Made by a program: the position numbers and the translations under genes | Part shown: piece after piece, positions 56,775 to 64,000 of the stretch | How positions within the stretch are numbered: position 1 is the first letter of the stretch | How the letters are laid out: the number at the start of each line of letters is the position of its first letter | Assembly: GCF_013602415.1 (NCBI RefSeq) | Contig: NZ_WPAG02000002.1 | Location: 1,829,480 to 1,893,479 of the forward strand | DNA: 64,000 nt | DNA from: Rhodococcus sp. B50 | GTDB taxonomy: Bacteria > Actinomycetota > Actinomycetes > Mycobacteriales > Mycobacteriaceae | Reading direction: 5' to 3' | Notes under the pieces: generated by a model | What the model saw: the letters and a program-made list of their open reading frames with translations, nothing else | Databases searched by the model: none | Told to the model about the DNA's origin: nothing

Positions 56775-58388
56775 ATGACTTCCGTGTCCCACCCCGCAGC
56801 CCGGATCTCCGGACGCCCCGACCCGACGGCGCCGTGGTGGCGCAGTGCGGTCTTCTACCAGGTCTATCCCCGGTCGTTCGCCGACACGAACGGTGACGGC
56901 ATCGGGGATCTGGCGGGGGTGCGCAGCCGTCTCGGTTATCTCGAACTCCTCGGAATCGACGCGATCTGGCTCAACCCGGTGATGCGTTCGCCGATGGCCG
57001 ACCACGGCTACGACGTGTCCGACCCCCGCGACATCGACCCGCTGTTCGGGGATCTTGCCGATCTCGAGGCGCTGGTCGCCGACGCCCATGCGCGCGGGAT
57101 CCGGGTGGTGATGGACCTCGTACCCAACCATGTCAGCGTCGAACATCGATGGTTCCGGGCAGCGCTCGAGGCAGGTCCGGGCAGCCGCGAACGTCGGCGG
57201 TTCCATTTCCGGGACGGCCGGGGTCCGGACGGCAGCGCACCACCGAACAACTGGCCGAGCGTCTTCGGTGGTCCTGCCTGGACCCGCATCACCGAACCCG
57301 ACGGCACGCCGGGTCAGTGGTATCTGCACGTGTTCGCACCCGGGCAACCCGACCTCAACTGGGACGACGAGGAGGTAGTCGAAGATCTCGGCAAGACCCT
57401 GCGGTTCTGGCTGGACCGGGGCGTGGACGGTTTCCGGATCGACGTCGCCCACGGCATGGCCAAGCCGGCAGACCTGCCCGATCATGACGGGTGGGAGACC
57501 AACGAACTGCTCGGACACTCCCCCGCCGACCCGCGATTCAACAATCCCGAGGTCCACGACATCCACCGCCGGCTCCGGCGGGTCTTCGACGAGTACCCGG
57601 GCGCGGTGGCGATCGGTGAGATCTGGGTCGACGACCACGAACGGTTCGCCGAGTACCTGCGACCGGACGAACTCCACCTCGCCTTCGACTTCCATCTCAC
57701 GCTGTCGGACTGGGACGCCGACGCCATCCGCGACGCCGTAGAGAAAGGCCTGGCCGCGGTGACGTCGGTGCAGGCCTCACCGACGTGGACCCTGTCGAAC
57801 CACGACGTGGACCGCGAGGTCACCCGCTACGGAGACGGAGAGGTCGGGACGGCACGAGCACGCGCGATGATCCTCGTCGCCCTCGCTCTCCCGGGAGCGG
57901 TGTTCGTCTACAACGGCGCCGAACTGGGACTGCCGAACGTCGACCTGCCCGACGAGGTGCTGCAGGATCCGGTGTGGGAACGATCCGGGCGTACCGAACG
58001 CGGACGCGACGGGTGCCGCGTGCCGCTGCCCTGGGAGGGCGGGGCGCCACCGTTCGGGTTCACCTCCGCGCAGTCCGCATGGCTACCACAACCTCCGGAA
58101 TGGTCGGCGCTGACCGTGGAGGCACAACTCGAGGACATGGACTCGACGCTCTCGCTGTACCGCCGGTCGATCGAGATCCGTAAGGAACGAACGGAGTTCG
58201 AAGGCAACGACGTCGCCTGGTACGGAAGCCCGGCAGGATGCCTGGCGTTCCGTCGCCCCGGTGGCCTGACGTGCGTGCTCAACGCCGGCGACGTCGCGGT
58301 CGAACTGCCGCCCGGTGAGGTGCTGCTCGCGAGCAGGACGCTCACCGGACGCGAACTGCCACCGGATACCGCCGCCTGGCTGGTGTGA
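56775..58388 (+). CDS. aglA: Alpha-glucosidase, GH13
   Basis: 537 aa from ATG 56775. GH13 regions: FYQVYPRSF, VVMDLVPNHVS, nucleophile Asp in DGFRIDVAHG, acid/base Glu in AIGEIWV, and transition-state Asp in LSNHDVDR. The family hydrolyses alpha-1,4- or alpha-1,6-linked glucose oligomers, perhaps maltose or isomaltose. TACCGT lies 8 nt before the ATG with no SD, so the message may be leaderless. Orthologue of Rv2471, next to glbO as in M. tuberculosis. Confidence 0.93.
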   Translation: MTSVSHPAARISGRPDPTAPWWRSAVFYQVYPRSFADTNGDGIGDLAGVRSRLGYLELLGIDAIWLNPVMRSPMADHGYDVSDPRDIDPLFGDLADLEALVADAHARGIRVVMDLVPNHVSVEHRWFRAALEAGPGSRERRRFHFRDGRGPDGSAPPNNWPSVFGGPAWTRITEPDGTPGQWYLHVFAPGQPDLNWDDEEVVEDLGKTLRFWLDRGVDGFRIDVAHGMAKPADLPDHDGWETNELLGHSPADPRFNNPEVHDIHRRLRRVFDEYPGAVAIGEIWVDDHERFAEYLRPDELHLAFDFHLTLSDWDADAIRDAVEKGLAAVTSVQASPTWTLSNHDVDREVTRYGDGEVGTARARAMILVALALPGAVFVYNGAELGLPNVDLPDEVLQDPVWERSGRTERGRDGCRVPLPWEGGAPPFGFTSAQSAWLPQPPEWSALTVEAQLEDMDSTLSLYRRSIEIRKERTEFEGNDVAWYGSPAGCLAFRRPGGLTCVLNAGDVAVELPPGEVLLASRTLTGRELPPDTAAWLV

Positions 58389-58395
58389 CGACCCC

Positions 58396-59088
58396 TCAGA
58401 GGACGCTCAGACCGAGCCCACCGCCGCGCCGCAGGTACACCGAACCGTAACGGGCGTCGAGGCGCATCCATGTGGCGGACGCACGGACCCGGACCACCTC
58501 GGCAGGGTCGATGCCGGCCGAGTCGACGGTGTCGCGACCGGCACCGGGCACGAAACCCATCGCACCGAGCGCGAACACCATGCGCATCGGCACGCCTACC
58601 GTCGTTCCGGTACCGCTCACCTCGAGAACCTCCTGGGCCAGCAACGACGCCGGGGGTCCCTGCGCACCGTGCTCGCGGGTGAGCGCGACACCGCGCTGGG
58701 CGAGTTCGACGAGTACCCGCGCCGGCACGTCGTCGACGTGGACGTAACCGTCGTCGGGCGGCAACGCGCCGCGCCACGCGGAATCCATCGCCCAGCCCGG
58801 ATCGACCTCCGTGCGGGGTTCGGAGCCGGCGAGGAGCGTGGCCCGCAGCGATTCGGCGGCGACGCAGGTGTCGGCCGGAGCCACGGTTCCGCGGACGACG
58901 CGGCCCGCGAGTACCTCGAACCCGGTGCGGGTCCACACCCCGAGCAGCCCGTCGTCACGGCGGCGCAACCGCACCACGGCGGCCTCGTCGAGACGCGCGG
59001 CCCGCGCGAGGAAGGCAGCGAGATCGACGCTGTCGTCGGGGCCGTCGAGCCTCAGGAGACGCTCGGCATGTCGGGTCTCGTCAGTCAC
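58396..59088 (-). CDS. Conserved hypothetical protein (Rv2474c homologue)
   Basis: 230 aa from GTG 59088, which overlaps the thioesterase stop by 8 bases. No characterised domain recognised. Visible segments: WTRTGFEVLAGRVVRG, WAMDSAWRGALPPDDGY, and GVPMRMVFALGAMGFVP. Mostly soluble, mixed alpha/beta. It is co-translated with the thioesterase and gdh. Conserved position in Mycobacteriales suggests a linked function. Confidence 0.78.
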   Translation of the reverse strand: MTDETRHAERLLRLDGPDDSVDLAAFLARAARLDEAAVVRLRRRDDGLLGVWTRTGFEVLAGRVVRGTVAPADTCVAAESLRATLLAGSEPRTEVDPGWAMDSAWRGALPPDDGYVHVDDVPARVLVELAQRGVALTREHGAQGPPASLLAQEVLEVSGTGTTVGVPMRMVFALGAMGFVPGAGRDTVDSAGIDPAEVVRVRASATWMRLDARYGSVYLRRGGGLGLSVL

Positions 59089-59515
59089 GTTGCCACTGCC
59101 GCAGGAACTGGCGCTCGGCCTCGGTGAGCCGGCGCAGGCGCTGGGTCTCGATGTCGAACGCCGCGATCTGGGTGGACGCGACCACGGCCGGCGCCGAATC
59201 GACCGGGGCACCGCTCGGCCGCACCTCGTAACCGATCGTGAAGTCGACCGCGCGTACCTTCTCCGTCCACATCAGCACGTCGAGCGGACCGTCGTCGTGG
59301 CGCAACTGGCCTCGGTAGCGGACGTGGAGATCGGCGATGACGGCCCCCTCGCGCAGGTCACGGGTGGGGCGACCATCGGCGAACAACCACGGGATCCGCG
59401 CTTCTTCGAGGAGCGTGACCATCCGTGCGTGGTTGATGTGCTGGAAGACGTCCATATCGGACCACCGCACCATCACCTCGGTGTGGAAACCGAACTGTTC
59501 GCCCGCACCGCTCAC
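59081..59515 (-). CDS. Acyl-CoA thioesterase, 4HBT hotdog (Rv2475c homologue)
   Basis: 144 aa from GTG 59515. Hotdog signature VRWSDMDVFQHINHARM has the active-site Asp of the 4-hydroxybenzoyl-CoA thioesterase family, followed by YRGQLRHDD and FTIGYEVRPSG. It hydrolyses acyl-CoA in the cytoplasm; chain length unknown. It begins 3 nt past the gdh stop and overlaps the next gene, so the three form an operon. Confidence 0.9.
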   Translation of the reverse strand: MSGAGEQFGFHTEVMVRWSDMDVFQHINHARMVTLLEEARIPWLFADGRPTRDLREGAVIADLHVRYRGQLRHDDGPLDVLMWTEKVRAVDFTIGYEVRPSGAPVDSAPAVVASTQIAAFDIETQRLRRLTEAERQFLRQWQRD

Positions 59516-59518
59516 TCG

Positions 59519-62500
59519 TTACCTCCGATCGGATGCGCCCGTGCGCACCATGCCCCTGATCTGTCGCGCCGCCACCGACAGGGTGGCGAGGTCCAGACTT
59601 CCAGACGCGAAGATCTCGTCGAGCGCCGCCCTCGCACGCACGAGTTTGGATCCGTTGGACGACTCCCAGTCCTCGATCATCTCCTCGGTCGATTCCCCGG
59701 GTTCGGCGCCGGCCAGCACGTCGAGAACGAGTGAACGCAGCGATCCGTACAGGTCGTCGCGCAGCGCGAGTCGTGCCAGCGAGTGCCAGCGGTCGCCCCG
59801 TTCGAGGCCGGAGACCGCGGTGAGCAGGCGGTCGACGCCGAGATGCGCGTCGAGGGCGTAGTAGAGGTCGGCGACCTCGGCTTCGTCGCGCTGCTCGATG
59901 TCGGCGATGTCGATGACGTCGAGCAGCGGGAACTGGTCGAGAAGCCGGAAGACGACGCCTGTCAGCTCCTCCGGTGCTCCCCGCTCGAGGAGGGGACGGG
60001 TGCGACGCTCGAAGTCCTCGGCATGGTGTCCGCGCATCCACTTCCCGACCCGCGGGGCCAGACGGGCGAAGGCGTCGCGGTAGCGGCTGATCTCGGCGCC
60101 GACGGCGAGGGGTTGCGGTCGTGTGGCGAGGAGTCGACGCGACGCCCGGTCGAGGACCCGGCGGGATTCGAGCAGCAGATCGTCCTCGATGTCGACGGGC
60201 AACCCCGCGGCCCGGATCTCGTCCCACAGTCCCGGCAACCCGAAGACGGTGGTGACGGCGGCGTAGGCGCGGATGGCGTCGGTCGCCGTCGCCCCGGCCT
60301 CCTCGGCGAGTCGGTAGACGTAGCTGGGGCCACCGTTGTCGACGGTGGTGTTCGCCAGCAGGGTCGCGACGATCTGGCGGCGCAGCGGGTGCGCCCGGAT
60401 CCCGGTGCGGAACCGCTCACGCAGAGCCGGCGGGAAATAGTCGGGCAGGATCGCCGCGAAGGTCTCGCTGTCGGGCAGATCCGTGGCGAGCAGGTCGTCG
60501 ACCAGGGCGAGTTTGACGTGAGCGAGGAGCTGCGACAGCTCCGGCGACGTCAATCCCTCCCCAGCGGCTGCGCGGCGGTCGAACTCGGCCTCGTCGGGCA
60601 GCGCCTCGAGATCGCGGTCGAGTCCCCGATCCAGTTCGAGGGCTGCGAGCAACCGACGATGCACCCCCAACAGGGACGGTGCGACGGTCCGCTCCAGGCC
60701 GAGCACGGCGTTCTGCGAGATATTGTCGGCGAGAACGAGATCGGCGACGTCGTCGGTCATCGACGCGAGCAGCGGATTGCGGTCCTCCGCCGCGAGTTCA
60801 CCGGCGGTGACCATGGCGTCGAGCAGGATCTTGATGTTGACCTCCCGGTCGGAGCTGTCGACACCGGCCGAGTTGTCGATCGCATCGGTATTGATCTTGC
60901 CGCCGGCCCGGGCGAACTCGATGCGGCCGCGTTGCGTGACACCGAGATTGCCGCCTTCGCCCACGGCCCGGGCCCGCAGATCTCGTCCGTCGACGCGCAC
61001 GCCGTCGTTGCTCTTGTCCCCCACTTCCGCGTGGGTTTCCGTCGACGCCTTGACGTAGGTGCCCACGCCGCCGTTCCACAGGAGGTCGACCGGTGCACAC
61101 AGGATCGCGCGGATCAGTTCGGGCGGTGGGAGTTCGGCGATGTCGTCGGGCAGGTCGAGTACCGCGCGGACCTCGGGGCCGACGGGCACCGACTTCGCCG
61201 TCCGCTCCCACACCCCACCTCCTGCCGAGATGACCTCTTCCGAGTAGTCCCTCCACGACGACCGGGGCAGTTCGAACAGCCGGCGACGCTCGTCGAACGA
61301 CCGCTGCGGGTCGGGGTCGGGGTCGAGGAAGATGTGACGGTGGTCGAACGCCGCAACGAGCCTGATGTGCCGGCTGAGCAGCATGCCGTTGCCGAAGACG
61401 TCGCCGCTCATGTCGCCGATGCCGACCACGGTGAAATCGTCGGTCTGCGGGTCGGATCCGAGTTCGCGGAAGTGGCGCCGCACGCTCTCCCACGCACCGC
61501 GCGCGGTGATGCCCATCTCCTTGTGGTCGTAACCGGCGGAACCACCGGAGGCGAACGCATCGCCGAGCCAGTAACCATATTCCGCAGCAACGGAATTCGC
61601 GAGGTCGGAGAACGATGCGGTGCCCTTGTCCGCGGCGACCACGAGGTACGGGTCGTCCTCGTCGTGGCGCACGACCCGTCGCGGCGGGACCGCTTGGTTT
61701 CGGGCCGCGTCGAGATTGTCGGTGATGTCGAGCAGACCGGCGATGAAACACCGATAGCACCGTTGGCCGCGCTCTCGGACGGCGCGACGATCGGCGTCGG
61801 CGTCGCCGGTCGGACGCGGAGCGTGCTTGACGACGAACCCGCCCTTCGCTCCCACCGGCACGATCACCGCGTTCTTCACGGCCTGCGCCTTGACCAGACC
61901 GAGCACTTCGGTCCGGAAGTCCTCCCGGCGGTCGGACCAGCGCAGACCACCGCGGGCGACGGGACCGAACCGCATGTGGACGCCCTCGACGTCCGGGGCG
62001 TAGACGAACACCTCGAAAGCCGGTCGTGGCTGGGGCAGTTCGGCGATGCGCTGCGGATCGAATTTGAGCGACAACGCTCGTCCGTCCGGGTGCTCGTCCC
62101 CGATTCCGCCGGCCACGTAGAAGTTGGTGCGGAGCGTGGCACGGATCAGTGAGAACAAACCCCGGAGGATCCGGTCGGTAGCCAGCGCGGTGACCTCGGC
62201 AATCGTCGCGGTGATGTCGTCGACGATCTCACGTTCACGTTCGGCGGACGCGCTGTCCGGATCGAACCGGGCCTCGAACAGTCCGGCGAGCAGGGCCGCG
62301 GTGTGCGGGGCACCGAGCAGTACGCCTTCGATGTTGTACTGGCTGTATGGGAATTCGGTCTGACGCAAGTATTTCGCGTACGCCCGCAGCAGCACGACCT
62401 GTCTCCAGGTGAGCCCGGCGCGCAGCACGAGCTGATTGAAGCGGTCGGTCTCGACCGCACCCCGCCATGCCACGGTGAAGGTCTCGGTCAGACGCCCCGC

Positions 62501-64000
62501 CAGTGTCGGGTCGGTCTCGACGACGTCGGGCTCGATGTCCTCGGGCAGGCAGAGTCCGAAATCGTAGATCCAGCAATCTATTCCGTCCGGACGTGGCAAC
62601 CGGTACGGCCGCTCGTCGACGACCTCGACACCGAGACTCTGCAGGACCGGCAGGATCCGGCCGAGAGTGACCGTCTCGTCCGCCACGTACAGGGTGAAGC
62701 GCAACGACAGCGGATCGTCCGACCCGGGCCGGTAGAGATGCGTGTCGAGATCGCCCGAGTCGAGCGCTTCGAGACGCATCAGATCGAACAGGGCGCGTTC
62801 GGAATCGAAATCCTCTTTGTACGCCTCGGGCACGACCTCGGCGTACCGCTGCACCGACAACGGATCGAGACCGCCGGTGACGGCGGCTGCTTCCCCGAGG
62901 CGATCGGCCCAGTTGCGGGTCACCTCCGCGAGCATCGCCTGGATGCGCAGACGGTTGTCCTCGGAAGTATCCACCTCGCGACGCGCGCGCCCGGAGAACC
63001 GGATCGTCACGTGCAGCAACGCCAGGTCGCGTTCGGAGACACGGGCGGTGTAGTCGAGCACGCCACCACCGAACTCGCGCAGCAGGATGTCCTGGATCGC
63101 CACGCGCACCTTCGTCGTATAACGGTCGCGCGGCAGGTAGACCAGACACGAGATGTACCGTCCGTAAGTGTCGACGCGCACGAACAACCGCACCTGCCGG
63201 CGGATGTCGACCACGGCGCTGACGGTCTCGTAGAGGGTGTCGGCATCCATGGAGAACAGCTCCGCGCGCGGCACCGTCTGCATGATCTCGAGCATCGCCT
63301 GACCGCTGTAGGACGACAGGTCGACCCGCGCCCGCGCGACGACCTCACGCACGCGACGCGACACCACAGGGATGTCGAGGATGTTCTCGTGCAGCGCCGT
63401 CACCGTGAGGACGCCGAGGAAACGATCCTCCCCGATGACCGCGCCGTCGGCGTCGAGCCGGGCGACGCCGACGAAGTACGGGTAGACGGACCGGTGCACG
63501 GTGGCGGGAAGGGCCCCCTGGGTGAGTACGAGCAGCGGGCGAGGGCCCGTGCCGACCTCACCGGGCAGGTCGAGCGGGTCCCCCACCTCCGCATCGGTGC
63601 GCAACACTCCCCTACCGCTGCCGGACACGGGCGCGGCGCGCACGTTCGCGCCACCGTCGGGGACGAAGTCGTAGCGCCGGTAGCCGAGGAGGGTGAAGTT
63701 GCCGCCGCTCAGCCATCGCAGCAGTGCGGCGGTCTCGGCGAGCTCGTCGGCCGTGTACTGCGTGAGTGGATGAGCCGCCAGGGCGTCGAACGCGTCCGCG
63801 ATGTCGCGCTGCAGGGCGTGCATCGCGTCCGAGTCCGAGGCCACCTGGCGCACGTCGGACAGCACGCGCCGCAGTCCGTGCTCGATCTCGTCGACCGACT
63901 CGTCGTCGACGGGTCCGCGCAGCTGGATGTGCATCCACGATTCGGGTGTTCCACCGGAGGTACCGCCCCCTTCGTCGGCCAGGCGTTCGAGGTCACCCGC
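59519..64000 (-). CDS. gdh: NAD-specific glutamate dehydrogenase, 180-kDa class (5' partial)
   Basis: The frame stays open to the right edge, giving 1,493 residues of a protein normally about 1,600 aa, so roughly the first 100-130 are missing. ATG 63934 is internal: coding continues upstream of it. The catalytic domain lies at about residues 690-1120, with MRFGPVARGGLRWSDRR, KGGFVVKHAP, and the NAD-site region GIGDMSGDVFGNGML. Long N- and C-terminal regulatory parts flank it. It deaminates glutamate to 2-oxoglutarate. In Mycobacteriales the class is inhibited by GarA. Orthologue of Rv2476c. Confidence 0.96.
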   Translation of the reverse strand, partial: AGDLERLADEGGGTSGGTPESWMHIQLRGPVDDESVDEIEHGLRRVLSDVRQVASDSDAMHALQRDIADAFDALAAHPLTQYTADELAETAALLRWLSGGNFTLLGYRRYDFVPDGGANVRAAPVSGSGRGVLRTDAEVGDPLDLPGEVGTGPRPLLVLTQGALPATVHRSVYPYFVGVARLDADGAVIGEDRFLGVLTVTALHENILDIPVVSRRVREVVARARVDLSSYSGQAMLEIMQTVPRAELFSMDADTLYETVSAVVDIRRQVRLFVRVDTYGRYISCLVYLPRDRYTTKVRVAIQDILLREFGGGVLDYTARVSERDLALLHVTIRFSGRARREVDTSEDNRLRIQAMLAEVTRNWADRLGEAAAVTGGLDPLSVQRYAEVVPEAYKEDFDSERALFDLMRLEALDSGDLDTHLYRPGSDDPLSLRFTLYVADETVTLGRILPVLQSLGVEVVDERPYRLPRPDGIDCWIYDFGLCLPEDIEPDVVETDPTLAGRLTETFTVAWRGAVETDRFNQLVLRAGLTWRQVVLLRAYAKYLRQTEFPYSQYNIEGVLLGAPHTAALLAGLFEARFDPDSASAEREREIVDDITATIAEVTALATDRILRGLFSLIRATLRTNFYVAGGIGDEHPDGRALSLKFDPQRIAELPQPRPAFEVFVYAPDVEGVHMRFGPVARGGLRWSDRREDFRTEVLGLVKAQAVKNAVIVPVGAKGGFVVKHAPRPTGDADADRRAVRERGQRCYRCFIAGLLDITDNLDAARNQAVPPRRVVRHDEDDPYLVVAADKGTASFSDLANSVAAEYGYWLGDAFASGGSAGYDHKEMGITARGAWESVRRHFRELGSDPQTDDFTVVGIGDMSGDVFGNGMLLSRHIRLVAAFDHRHIFLDPDPDPQRSFDERRRLFELPRSSWRDYSEEVISAGGGVWERTAKSVPVGPEVRAVLDLPDDIAELPPPELIRAILCAPVDLLWNGGVGTYVKASTETHAEVGDKSNDGVRVDGRDLRARAVGEGGNLGVTQRGRIEFARAGGKINTDAIDNSAGVDSSDREVNIKILLDAMVTAGELAAEDRNPLLASMTDDVADLVLADNISQNAVLGLERTVAPSLLGVHRRLLAALELDRGLDRDLEALPDEAEFDRRAAAGEGLTSPELSQLLAHVKLALVDDLLATDLPDSETFAAILPDYFPPALRERFRTGIRAHPLRRQIVATLLANTTVDNGGPSYVYRLAEEAGATATDAIRAYAAVTTVFGLPGLWDEIRAAGLPVDIEDDLLLESRRVLDRASRRLLATRPQPLAVGAEISRYRDAFARLAPRVGKWMRGHHAEDFERRTRPLLERGAPEELTGVVFRLLDQFPLLDVIDIADIEQRDEAEVADLYYALDAHLGVDRLLTAVSGLERGDRWHSLARLALRDDLYGSLRSLVLDVLAGAEPGESTEEMIEDWESSNGSKLVRARAALDEIFASGSLDLATLSVAARQIRGMVRTGASDRR

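Noticed and set aside
63934..64000. ATG 63934 as the true gdh start
   Set aside because: The frame continues in coding-like sequence (LERLADEGGG...) to the window edge, and the family is over 100 residues longer.

Overview
The window is high-GC DNA from an actinobacterium of the order Mycobacteriales, most likely Rhodococcus or a close relative. The right-hand part keeps the gene order of the Mycobacterium tuberculosis Rv2457c-Rv2476c region: clpX, clpP2, clpP1, tig, nei-type glycosylase, rpiB, mycothiol-dependent nitroreductase, pepN, DUF5130, ctaJ-like, HNH, glbO, aglA, Rv2474c, Rv2475c, gdh. The left part is accessory metabolism. No insertion sequence, prophage, CRISPR array or rRNA is visible.

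1-8.5 kb: a tightly packed plus-strand catabolic operon. It holds an acyl-CoA ligase that runs in frame into an alpha/beta hydrolase, an SDR, an amidase, a crotonase, a double-hotdog dehydratase, an MHS-type transporter and an acyl-CoA dehydrogenase, and it ends at a strong hairpin terminator. It looks like uptake, CoA activation and beta-oxidation-like breakdown of an acid that may carry or release an amide. The substrate cannot be read from sequence.

8.5-19.8 kb: a nitrogen island. A type III glutamine-synthetase-like ligase is followed by the three split glutamate-synthase-like subunits (class II amidotransferase, GXGXG, FMN domain), which is the gmaS-mgsABC layout of the N-methylglutamate pathway. 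Then come a WhiB-like Fe-S regulator, an M20 hydrolase, a HutD/Ves cupin, a single-subunit FAD amine oxidase and an XRE-cupin regulator. A convergent ammonium transporter gene and fdhD follow. Sequences with the 11-bp spacing of GlnR boxes lie upstream of both the ligase and the transporter.

19.8-34.1 kb: a second lipid-type region. A minus-strand operon (thiolase, two-domain acyl-CoA dehydrogenase, MaoC hydratase, thioesterase, SDR, lipoprotein lipase) lies beside a KstR-like TetR gene and two plus-strand SDR genes. Two intergenic regions share the operator-like sequence AACTAGAAT. Next are a hypothetical/kinase-like pair, a decayed TetR gene broken in three frames, and an acyl-CoA synthetase.

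34.3-64 kb: the conserved core, with tRNA-Pro(TGG) and tRNA-Gly(TCC). Insertions relative to M. tuberculosis are a GCS2 ligase, a zinc alcohol dehydrogenase, a wax-ester-synthase-like protein with a damaged active-site motif, an sfnG/sfnB sulfone-utilisation pair with a short upstream peptide ORF, and a ferredoxin reductase. Three short direct duplications sit at or just past stop codons (nei1, the GNAT gene, glbO). The last gene, NAD-glutamate dehydrogenase, runs off the right edge.
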